A stretch of 64,000 nucleotides of DNA, taken from an uncultured Gammaproteobacteria bacterium (GTDB lineage Bacteria; Pseudomonadota; Gammaproteobacteria; Magnimaribacterales; Magnimaribacteraceae). Below, in pieces: positions 54,998 to 61,802 of the stretch (positions are counted from its first letter, which is position 1; every line of letters starts with the position of its first letter). The stretch spans positions 1 to 64,000 of the forward strand of contig CAJWDT010000002.1 in the NCBI GenBank assembly GCA_913031395.1, given 5' to 3'. The position numbers and the translations under genes were made by a program. Below the pieces are notes generated by a model. That model did not search any database and was not told the origin of the DNA. It saw only the letters and a program-made list of their open reading frames with translations.

Positions 54998-55173
54998 GTT
55001 TCCCAGATTACCGTTGTTGATTACTGCCCTGAACCGTGAAGTTCAAGGCGGTGACCCCGTCAATCTATCAGGCTTCCCATAAGATGGGTATGCACAACAA
55101 AAATTTTTCAGAATCCCCTATTATTTTTTTATCGGCTCGAGAGTAGTAACAACTATCGAATAAACCAGGAAAC
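54998..55173 (-). ncRNA. ssrS: 6S RNA
   Basis: About 176 nt on the minus strand between zapA and ygfA, the classical ssrS site. The ends pair: GTTTCCTGG at the 5' end (55165-55173) with CTGGGAAAC at the 3' end (54998-55006). Internal landmarks match E. coli 6S: CTCGAGCCGATA (55130-55141) beside the central bubble, CCCATCTTATGGGAAGCCT in the apical part, and a hairpin GCCTTGAAC...GGTTCAGGGC (55026-55049). 6S RNA binds sigma-70 RNA polymerase and mimics an open promoter. The -10 at 55180-55185 fits a 5' end near 55173. Exact ends are approximate. Confidence 0.92.
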
Positions 55174-55179
55174 AAAAAA

Positions 55180-55185
55180 ATTATA
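55180..55185 (-). promoter_or_regulatory. -10 box of the 6S RNA promoter
   Basis: A perfect TATAAT on the minus strand, six bases before the proposed 6S RNA 5' end. The -35 would fall within the last codons of zapA; TTGTCT is present there but at a 20-base spacing. Confidence 0.6.
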
Positions 55186-55199
55186 ACTCAATATTAAGT

Positions 55200-55493
55200 T
55201 TAAAAAGACAAAGTTTTTAATTGATCTTGTATTTTTAGTGTCAGGTTTTCTAACCCTTCGTTCACTTCTTCATCTCTTGTCCCATCTGATAAGTTCTTGA
55301 GATATTCATTACTAATATTTAGTGCAGTAATAATGGCGGCTCTTTTCTCATCTAATCCTGAAGTGGCTTTGACCTCGGTTAACTTAGTGTCCAGAAAAAT
55401 TGCTGCTTTTTTAAGCTCTTCTGCTTCTTCTGCAGGACAGGCTATTTTATAACTTGCACCTAGAATTTTTACTGTAGTTGTTTCTTTACTCAC
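55200..55493 (-). CDS. zapA: cell division protein ZapA
   Basis: 97 residues. TVKILGASYKIACPAEEAEELKKAAIFLDTKL is the ZapA opening (V-x-I-x-G-x-x-Y-x-I-x-x-x-x-E-E), followed by RAAIITALNISNEYL and a C-terminal coiled coil. It binds and bundles FtsZ at the division ring. It lies between the small coiled-coil gene (3-base gap) and 6S RNA, as in E. coli. Confidence 0.95.
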   Translation of the reverse strand: MSKETTTVKILGASYKIACPAEEAEELKKAAIFLDTKLTEVKATSGLDEKRAAIITALNISNEYLKNLSDGTRDEEVNEGLENLTLKIQDQLKTLSF

Positions 55494-55496
55494 CGA

Positions 55497-55691
55497 TTAA
55501 TTTTTATATTTTTTTATAATTTTTGATATACCGTCTTTTGCTATATCAAGGTTTTCAGATAACTGATTATTTTCTTTTGAAAGTTGATTATTTTTTTTTG
55601 AGAGATGTTCATTTACCTCTTTAAGCTGCTGACTGAGCTTAATGAGATCATTAATTTCATTTTCGAGGACTTCAAGTTTATTTTCAGACAT
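55497..55691 (-). CDS. TIGR02449-type small coiled-coil protein
   Basis: 64 residues, nearly all heptad-like coiled coil (LEVLENEINDLIKLSQQL, KEVNEHLSKKNNQLSKENNQ). Position directly before zapA and the composition match the TIGR02449 family, which is conserved in gammaproteobacteria and probably helps ZapA or division-ring assembly in the manner of ZapB. That role is inference. It diverges from pepP. Confidence 0.85.
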   Translation of the reverse strand: MSENKLEVLENEINDLIKLSQQLKEVNEHLSKKNNQLSKENNQLSENLDIAKDGISKIIKKYKN

Positions 55692-55774
55692 TTAGTTGTT
55701 TAAGTTTAACTTTGAACGTATTTTCTTGCTACCATGTTTTATCATAATAGGAACACAAACTTAACGTAAATAAA

Positions 55775-57079
55775 ATGCAATCAATTTTTTCAGAAAGAAG
55801 GTCTCAATTATCAGAAAAAGTGCTTGAAGATTCAGCAATAATCATCTCTTCCGCTTCAGTAAAATCAAGAATATCTGATACTGAGTATGCATATCGCCAG
55901 GATAGTAACTTTTATTATTTATCTGGATATGAAGAACCAGAATCACTTTTGCTCATTAGACCAGATCACGATAAAGAGAAGTTTGTTATGTTTTGCAGAG
56001 AGAGGGATCCGCTAAGAGAGCAATGGGATGGTTTTAGAACAGGTCAGGAAGGTGCGATAGAGCAATATGGAGCGGATGCTGCTCACAGTATTAACTCTAT
56101 TGGTGAAATGATGCCCTCACTTCTTGAAGGAGTAAAAAATATTTACTTTTCCATGAGTGCACCTTGCGGAGTAGATCTTAAGATTAGTGATTGGATTGAG
56201 AGTATAAGAAAGAATACAAGGGCAGGGGCCGAACCTCCTCAGAATCTTCTTTCTCTTGATTCAATACTTCATGAAATGAGATTAATCAAAGAAGATTATG
56301 AAATGAACTTAATGAGACAGGCTGCCAATATAACTACTGAAGCTCATGTGAGGGCAATGCAAGCAGTAACTCCAGGTATGTTTGAGTATCAGCTTGAAGC
56401 TGAATATCTTTATGCCTTCAACAAGAATGGGGCAAGATCGCCCGCTTATAATTCTATTGTTGGTGGCGGCAATAATTCTTGCATTCTTCATTATGTTGAA
56501 AATAATGCAGAACTCCAGGATGGAGATTTGGTATTGGTCGATGCAGGCTGCGAATACCAATATTATGCTTCTGATGTGACTAGAACTTTTCCTGTTAATG
56601 GAAAGTTTTCACCTGAACAAAAAGAAATTTATTCTATTGTCCTAGAGGCCCATAAACAGTCAATGGAGGAAGCTAAGCCTGGAAATAAATGGAACTTGAT
56701 GCACGAGAAGTCTGTAGAAGTAATTGTTGAAGGTCTTTTGTCTATTGGCCTTCTTAAGGGTACTAAAGAAGAAATTATTGAAAAAGGCGAGTACTCTAAA
56801 TTTTATATGCACCGAATTGGCCATTGGCTTGGGATGGATGTTCATGATGTTGGAAGTTATAAACGAGATGGAGATTGGCGAGAGCTTGAAAAAGGTATGG
56901 TCATGACTGTTGAACCTGGTATTTATATATTAGATTCCATTGAAGGTATTGATGATAAATGGAAGGGTATAGGGGTTCGGATCGAGGACGATATAGCCAT
57001 TACTGATTCAGGCTTTGAATTACTTACTCCAGATGTTCCAAGAACGATTGAAGAAGTAGAACAAACAGTTCAAGGGTAA
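55775..57079 (+). CDS. pepP: Xaa-Pro aminopeptidase P
   Basis: 434 residues. The N-terminal creatinase-like domain has FSERRSQLSEKV and YAYRQDSNFYYLSGYEEPES. The pita-bread metallopeptidase domain holds the five metal ligands in LVDAGCEYQYYASDVTRTFPV (two Asp), YMHRIGHWLGMDVHDVG (His), MTVEPGIYI (Glu) and GVRIEDDIAI (Glu). It removes N-terminal residues before proline. The usual YgfB gene ahead of pepP is absent. The stop is directly followed by the ubiH-like start. Confidence 0.95.
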   Translation: MQSIFSERRSQLSEKVLEDSAIIISSASVKSRISDTEYAYRQDSNFYYLSGYEEPESLLLIRPDHDKEKFVMFCRERDPLREQWDGFRTGQEGAIEQYGADAAHSINSIGEMMPSLLEGVKNIYFSMSAPCGVDLKISDWIESIRKNTRAGAEPPQNLLSLDSILHEMRLIKEDYEMNLMRQAANITTEAHVRAMQAVTPGMFEYQLEAEYLYAFNKNGARSPAYNSIVGGGNNSCILHYVENNAELQDGDLVLVDAGCEYQYYASDVTRTFPVNGKFSPEQKEIYSIVLEAHKQSMEEAKPGNKWNLMHEKSVEVIVEGLLSIGLLKGTKEEIIEKGEYSKFYMHRIGHWLGMDVHDVGSYKRDGDWRELEKGMVMTVEPGIYILDSIEGIDDKWKGIGVRIEDDIAITDSGFELLTPDVPRTIEEVEQTVQG

Positions 57080-58255
57080 GTGCACTATCAAGTATCAATT
57101 GTAGGCGGTGGTATCGCTGGTGCTTTGTTAGCTCTTTATCTTGGAAGGGCCCGAATAAGTGTTTGTTTAATCGATAGAGGCCATCCTTCACAAGATATTC
57201 AGAAACCACCAGAAGGAAAGACAACATCTCTAAATTTATCCTCTATAGAGTCCTTAAAGCAGGCTGGAGTTTGGGATTTTATCCAAAAAGATTCACAAGA
57301 ATTTGAAGAAATTCATGTCTGGGATTCTGAAGGCTCTTCTTCAATCGAGTTCAAGGCTCATGAGATATCCAAGCAAAAACTTGGTGTAATTGTTCATAAT
57401 CAGATCATTCTTGAAGCTATTTTTAGAGAAATAAAAGAATATTCCAGTATTGATCTTATCGAAGGAGAATCTCTCCAAACTTTAACTTCAAATGAAGATA
57501 ATGCTTCTATAATTACAGAATCAGGCTTGAATATTTCTTCAGACCTAATTGTGGGCGCAGATGGTTCACTTTCCGTAGTAAGAAATCTGTCAAATATTCC
57601 AATAAGAACATGGAGTTATCATCAGTTAGCTATAGTTTCATCGGTCATAACTTCTAATCCTCTAAATGAGACTGCATTTCAAATATTTACAGACACTGGT
57701 CCCATTGCATTATTACCCTTAAGCACAAAACCAAATTTAGCTTCCTTAATATGGTCTACCGATCAGATTTATGGTGAAAAACTCTTAGAACTTGAGAGAG
57801 ACTTATTGATGAAAGAGCTTAGATTAAAAACCGAAGATAGGTTTGGAGCTCTTACTCTCGATGAAGATATTAAATCTTTTCCTTTGAACCAGCTTCATGC
57901 AAAAAAATTCTTCAAAGATCGTTCAATTTTGGTAGGTGATTCAGCGCATACTATTCACCCTTTGGCAGGGCAGGGCCTAAATCTGGGTATAGCTGATGTT
58001 CGAGAGCTATCCGAGTTAGTGATATCTAAAAATAGATATGGAAAGAATATTTACGATCGTGAAATGTTAAGGACTTATAGCAAAAGGCGAGAGCCTGAGA
58101 GTTATAAGATGATAGCTTTGATGGAGGCTTTCAAGAGAGGGTTTGGCTCAGATAACCCTTGGATAAAAATGGGAAGGAATTTAGCTTTTGGTTTCGCCGA
58201 TAAGGCGAAGCCACTTAAAAAAAGGCTTATCAAAGAAGCTGCTGGAATTATTTAA
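57080..58255 (+). CDS. ubiH: UbiH/UbiF/VisC-family FAD hydroxylase
   Basis: 391 residues from GTG directly after the pepP stop. FAD motifs: [30 protein letters not shown] (about 5-34), [15 protein letters not shown] and [25 protein letters not shown] (about 284-308). The family adds hydroxyls to the ubiquinone ring. Position after pepP corresponds to ubiH (first hydroxylase) in E. coli, but only one such gene is present here and substrate specificity among UbiH, UbiI and UbiF cannot be read with certainty. It overlaps rpmG by 8 bases tail to tail. Confidence 0.88.
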   Translation: MHYQVSIVGGGIAGALLALYLGRARISVCLIDRGHPSQDIQKPPEGKTTSLNLSSIESLKQAGVWDFIQKDSQEFEEIHVWDSEGSSSIEFKAHEISKQKLGVIVHNQIILEAIFREIKEYSSIDLIEGESLQTLTSNEDNASIITESGLNISSDLIVGADGSLSVVRNLSNIPIRTWSYHQLAIVSSVITSNPLNETAFQIFTDTGPIALLPLSTKPNLASLIWSTDQIYGEKLLELERDLLMKELRLKTEDRFGALTLDEDIKSFPLNQLHAKKFFKDRSILVGDSAHTIHPLAGQGLNLGIADVRELSELVISKNRYGKNIYDREMLRTYSKRREPESYKMIALMEAFKRGFGSDNPWIKMGRNLAFGFADKAKPLKKRLIKEAAGII

Positions 58256-58403
58256 TCTTAGCTTCTGTATAGATGACATGTTTTCTGACAACAGGATCAA
58301 ATTTTTTGATTTCCATCTTGTCAGGCATGGCTGATTTATTCTTGTCAGTTGTGTAGAAATGTCCTGTACCAGCAGAGGATACTAGTCTGATTTTTTCTCT
58401 CAT
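58248..58403 (-). CDS. rpmG: 50S ribosomal protein L33
   Basis: 51 residues: [20 protein letters not shown], then [20 protein letters not shown] and [11 protein letters not shown]. This matches L33 (R-x-x-I-x-L-x-S-x-x-G-T-G-x-x-Y-x-T-x-K-N...K-x-D-P-x-x-R-K-H-V-x-Y-x-E-x-K-I-K). It lacks the zinc CXXC pairs, so it is the Zn-independent form. The ATG overlaps the rpmB stop (ATGA) and AAGGAG precedes it. The gene is too short for an ordinary ORF cut-off. Confidence 0.97.
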   Translation of the reverse strand: MREKIRLVSSAGTGHFYTTDKNKSAMPDKMEIKKFDPVVRKHVIYTEAKIK

Positions 58404-58636
58404 ATCTTTTCTCCTTTTGATCTTAGATCTGCAAGTACTTTATCAATGCCATTTTTGTCTATAGTTCTCATACCATTTGCTGAAACAGTCAGGCTGACAT
58501 ATCTATTCTCAGATTCAACCCAAAACTTATGTTTGTGAAGATTAGGCTGGAAGGTTCTTTTATTTCTATTCTTAGCAAACGAAACATTATTTCCCGCTTG
58601 AGGTTTTTTACCGGTCACTTGGCAGACTTTAGACAT
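58400..58636 (-). CDS. rpmB: 50S ribosomal protein L28
   Basis: 78 residues, the standard length. [39 protein letters not shown] and [37 protein letters not shown] are the family sequence in full. First gene of rpmB-rpmG, which faces coaBC across a 101-base gap containing a good promoter on each strand. Confidence 0.98.
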   Translation of the reverse strand: MSKVCQVTGKKPQAGNNVSFAKNRNKRTFQPNLHKHKFWVESENRYVSLTVSANGMRTIDKNGIDKVLADLRSKGEKI

Positions 58637-58669
58637 AACTTTCTTAAATAATTCTCTATAGAGCCGCGT

Positions 58670-58698
58670 TTTATACTAGAAGCATTGGCAGAAAGCAA
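58670..58698 (-). promoter_or_regulatory. rpmB-rpmG promoter
   Basis: TTGCTT (58693-58698) and TATAAA (58670-58675) on the minus strand are separated by exactly 17 bases and lie 33 bases before the rpmB ATG. This is one of the best sigma-70 matches in the window. Confidence 0.65.
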
Positions 58699-58715
58699 GA
58701 CTAAGCCGTTATAAT
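58685..58715 (+). promoter_or_regulatory. coaBC promoter
   Basis: TTGGCA (58685-58690) and a perfect TATAAT (58710-58715) with a 19-base spacer on the plus strand, 22 bases before the coaBC TTG. It overlaps the rpmB promoter on the opposite strand. Confidence 0.5.
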
Positions 58716-58737
58716 CTTGCCCATAGGGGAATAAAAT

Positions 58738-59940
58738 TTGGAATCCTTGGTAAATAAAAATATTATATTAGGCGTTACTGGCGGAATAGCAGCTTATAAA
58801 TCAGCTGAAATAGTCAGGCATTTAAAGAAATCAGGATGTTCTGTTCGTGTTGTAATGACGGCTTCTGCAGAAGAATTTATAACGCCCTTAACAATGCAAG
58901 CTTTATCAGGAAATAGAGTTTCCACAGAGCTCCTTGATGTAGAAGCAGAGGCTGCAATGGGTCACATTGAATTAGCAAAATGGGCTGATGGAATACTAAT
59001 AGCACCAGCAACAGCAAATACATTGGCTAGACTTTCTTCAGGAAGAGGAGATGATTTACTGTCTACTATAACTCTCGCTTTTGATGGACCTATTGCCTTG
59101 GCTCCTGCAATGAATCAAGCCATGTGGAGGGATCATAGAACTCAAGAAAATTTAGACAGTCTCATTGGTAATGGCTTTACTATTTGTGGGCCAGATTCAG
59201 GTGAACAGGCATGTGGGGATGTTGGTCTAGGAAGAATGTTAGAGCCAATTCAAATATTAGATATCTTTTCATCGTTATTCGATCAAGGAACATTGATAGG
59301 TAGAAATGTTTTAATTACTGCTGGACCAACTCAAGAGCCCATTGATCCAGTAAGATTTATTACTAACAGAAGCTCTGGAAAAATGGGTTATAGTCTGGCA
59401 GAGGCTGCTATAGCAGCAGGCGCAAAGGTAACACTTGTTAGTGGTCCAGTGAATTTAGATCCACCTTCTAATTGTCTTCTTGTCTCAGTAGAAACAGCAA
59501 ATGAGATGTATGAGGCAGTCATGCATCATATAAAAGATAAAGATATTTATATAGGTACAGCCGCTGTATCTGACTATAGTCCAACAAAGTCTCATGATTC
59601 AAAAATCAAGAAAGATGGAAGTAAGTCTTCAATGGTTTTAGAGTTGAAGGAGAACCGGGATATTCTTAATTCGGTTAGTGAATTAAAAGATCGACCTTAT
59701 GTCGTTGGGTTTGCCGCTGAAACTGATAATCTAATAGACAATGCTAAGAAGAAGTTAACTAACAAAAGACTTGATCTAATTGTCGCTAATGATGTTTCAG
59801 ACAAAAATATAGGGTTTGATTCTGATGATAATGAAGTTACTCTCATAACCCAAAAGGAGCAGAAGCTTTTGGAAAGGCAAAACAAAAAAAAGATTTCAAA
59901 CAAAATAATAGAGTTCATATCAGGGAGAATAAATGACTAA
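58738..59940 (+). CDS. coaBC: bifunctional phosphopantothenoylcysteine decarboxylase/synthetase
   Basis: 400 residues from TTG, with AGGGGA 7 bases upstream. CoaC half: ILGVTGGIAAYKSAEIVRHL, ELAKWADGILIAPATANTLARLSSG, APAMNQAMW and the catalytic Cys in CGPDSGEQACGDVGLGRM. CoaB half starts near residue 185: GRNVLITAGPTQEPIDPVR, FITNRSSGKMGYSLAEAAIA, AAVSDYSP and DLIVANDVS. It performs two steps of coenzyme A synthesis. Its conserved neighbour dut is not here; a serine hydrolase gene overlaps its stop instead. Confidence 0.96.
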   Translation: MESLVNKNIILGVTGGIAAYKSAEIVRHLKKSGCSVRVVMTASAEEFITPLTMQALSGNRVSTELLDVEAEAAMGHIELAKWADGILIAPATANTLARLSSGRGDDLLSTITLAFDGPIALAPAMNQAMWRDHRTQENLDSLIGNGFTICGPDSGEQACGDVGLGRMLEPIQILDIFSSLFDQGTLIGRNVLITAGPTQEPIDPVRFITNRSSGKMGYSLAEAAIAAGAKVTLVSGPVNLDPPSNCLLVSVETANEMYEAVMHHIKDKDIYIGTAAVSDYSPTKSHDSKIKKDGSKSSMVLELKENRDILNSVSELKDRPYVVGFAAETDNLIDNAKKKLTNKRLDLIVANDVSDKNIGFDSDDNEVTLITQKEQKLLERQNKKKISNKIIEFISGRIND

Positions 59941-61210
59941 ACTATCTAAACCAGAAAATGTGGGACTTTCATCTGAAAGACTTAAAAATATAGGAGAATC
60001 TATGAGATCTCTTATTGATTCAAAAAAGATACCAGGAACAGTTACTCTAGTGGCAAGGAAAGGGGAGATTGTCCATTTTGAAGCTAATGGTAAAAGAGAT
60101 ATAGAAAGAGATTTACCTATGGAAATTGATACTATCCATAGAATTTATTCTCAATCCAAGCCAGTTACAGGAGTCGCTTTAATGATGCTATTTGAGGAAG
60201 GAAAATTCCTTATGACTGACCCTGTAGCAAAATATCTTCCTGAGTTTTCAGATATGCAAGTTTGTGTTGGCGAAGAGAATGGCAAGATGAAAACTGAAGC
60301 GGCAAGTTCACCTATTACTATTCAACAGCTTGCTTCACATACTTCAGGTTTGTCATATTCATTCATACCAGGTCCGGTAGGTGCTATGTATATCGCCGAA
60401 GAAGCTGAGAGAGGTTTGGGAAATATCCCAAGCGCTGGCGGAATGCTTTTCCCTGAAGGTACAAAACCACCTTTTAGCAATCTTAGGGAATGGACTAAAG
60501 CACTAGCAGAACTACCTTTAGTTGCTCAACCTGGAACTGTATGGAATTACAGTGTTGGAATGGATGTTATGGGAGCACTCATAGAAGAATTAGCTGGAAT
60601 GACATTCGGTGATTTTCTTCAGAAAAGGATCTTTGGCCCTCTTGGCATGGAAGATACCGGTTTCATGGTCCCAGAAGAAAAACTGAATAGATTTTCAGCG
60701 AATTATAGTCCTGTGCCAGACAATATGATGCTTACGGATGATCCTGAAAAGTCAGGTTACAGAACACCACCTCAACTTGAATCTGGTGGCGGAGGACTGG
60801 TAAGTACAGTAGGAGACTACCTTAAGTTTGCGCAGATGTTGTTAAACAAAGGTGAATACGAAGGAAAAAGGTATTTAGGGAAAAAGACAGTCAAGTTCAT
60901 GACTGCAAATCATATGGGTTCAGTAAACGCTAATGAAGGCCTAACTAGTCTTTTCAATATGCTTGGGAACGGATATCAAGTACAAGGTATGGGATTTGGT
61001 GTAACGGGATCAGTAGTTGTAAATCCTGCTCTTACAGGTTTACCGGTTTCTAAGGGGGCTTTTAGCTGGGGCGGAGCAGCAAGTACTCATTTTTGGATAG
61101 ACAATAAAGAAGATCTTATTGGTATTGTTCATACGCAGCTTTTACCTGATGGAACATACCCTGTTAGAGAACTGATGCAATTAGCTACCTATCAGGCAAT
61201 TATTGATTAG
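59933..61210 (+). CDS. beta-lactamase-fold serine hydrolase (class C/EstB-like)
   Basis: 425 residues without a signal peptide. The class C fold has the SxxK motif in IYSQSKPVTGVALMMLFEEG (about residues 75-78), TIQQLASHTSGLSY (typical block), WNYSVGMDVMGALIEELAGM for the Tyr of the Y-x-N/Y-S-x motif, and GGGGLVSTVGDYLKFAQML. The KTG-like third motif is not obvious; the C-terminal WGGAASTHFWID replaces it as in EstB-type esterases. Being cytoplasmic, it is more likely an esterase or amidase than a drug-resistance enzyme. The ATG overlaps the coaBC stop by 8 bases. Confidence 0.88.
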   Translation: MTKLSKPENVGLSSERLKNIGESMRSLIDSKKIPGTVTLVARKGEIVHFEANGKRDIERDLPMEIDTIHRIYSQSKPVTGVALMMLFEEGKFLMTDPVAKYLPEFSDMQVCVGEENGKMKTEAASSPITIQQLASHTSGLSYSFIPGPVGAMYIAEEAERGLGNIPSAGGMLFPEGTKPPFSNLREWTKALAELPLVAQPGTVWNYSVGMDVMGALIEELAGMTFGDFLQKRIFGPLGMEDTGFMVPEEKLNRFSANYSPVPDNMMLTDDPEKSGYRTPPQLESGGGGLVSTVGDYLKFAQMLLNKGEYEGKRYLGKKTVKFMTANHMGSVNANEGLTSLFNMLGNGYQVQGMGFGVTGSVVVNPALTGLPVSKGAFSWGGAASTHFWIDNKEDLIGIVHTQLLPDGTYPVRELMQLATYQAIID

Positions 61211-61220
61211 TAGATAAGTA

Positions 61221-61250
61221 AAAAAAAAGACGCGTAGTGCGTCTTTTTTT
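61221..61250. terminator. bidirectional intrinsic terminator
   Basis: The perfect stem GACGC (61229-61233) / GCGTC (61239-61243) with loop GTAGT is flanked by eight A on the left and seven T on the right, so it works for both the serine hydrolase (plus) and rpmE (minus), which converge here. Confidence 0.88.
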
Positions 61251-61265
61251 GATTGGGATTTAGTA

Positions 61266-61703
61266 CTATTTTTCTTCTGAAGGGCTTTCTTCTTCAGTAG
61301 CCTCTTCAACAACAGCTTCTTCAGTTGCAGTTTCTGCCGCTACAGCTTCTTCAGTAACCACTTCCTCAACGGGAGCTTCGACAGCTACAGCTTCTTCAGC
61401 AACCGCTTCAGTGGCAATGACTTCCTCAACAGGAGCTTCTTCAACTGCAGCTGCTACTTTTGTTCTATTGCCAAAACGTTTTTTGAACTTATCTACTCTC
61501 CCACCTTCATTCACAAACTTCTGTTTTCCAGTGTAGAAAGGATGAGAAGCTGATGAGATATCAAGAACACAGTAAGGATAAGTTTTACCTTCGTATTCTT
61601 TTGTTTGATCCGTGTTTAAAGTTGAACGAATAAGAAAGTACTCATCCACACTTGTGTCATGGAATAGTACTTCTCGGTATTCAGGATGAATTTCTTTTCT
61701 CAT
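61266..61703 (-). CDS. rpmE2: 50S ribosomal protein L31 type B with acidic repeat tail
   Basis: 145 residues against a usual 85-90. Residues 1-80 are L31 type [42 protein letters not shown] and KKRFG; the four zinc cysteines of type A are absent. Residues 84-145 are a tail of Ala/Val/Glu repeats ([20 protein letters not shown], then [20 protein letters not shown]) ending in ESPSEEK. The repeat is also visible in the DNA as near-copies of gcttcttcagtaac. The tail is highly acidic and probably disordered. Its function is unknown. Convergent with the serine hydrolase; priA is divergent upstream. Confidence 0.92.
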   Translation of the reverse strand: MRKEIHPEYREVLFHDTSVDEYFLIRSTLNTDQTKEYEGKTYPYCVLDISSASHPFYTGKQKFVNEGGRVDKFKKRFGNRTKVAAAVEEAPVEEVIATEAVAEEAVAVEAPVEEVVTEEAVAAETATEEAVVEEATEEESPSEEK

Positions 61704-61737
61704 TTATTAATCTTGATGGTAAAAATTAGGTCGGCGC

Positions 61738-61765
61738 ATTATACAAGACAGATAATACAAGGCAA
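61738..61765 (-). promoter_or_regulatory. rpmE2 promoter
   Basis: TTGCCT (61760-61765) and TATAAT (61738-61743) on the minus strand with a 16-base spacer, 34 bases before the rpmE2 ATG. Confidence 0.5.
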
Positions 61766-61802
61766 ATGCATAATTTAAATTAGAATGAACGATATTTAGT
61801 TT

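Noticed and set aside
59933..61210. Antibiotic-resistance beta-lactamase
   Set aside because: No signal peptide and no clear KTG motif; the EstB-like arrangement points to an esterase or other hydrolase.
61320..61450. CRISPR-like or minisatellite array
   Set aside because: The repeated DNA is in frame inside rpmE2 and encodes the Ala/Val/Glu tail; unit lengths vary and there are no spacers.
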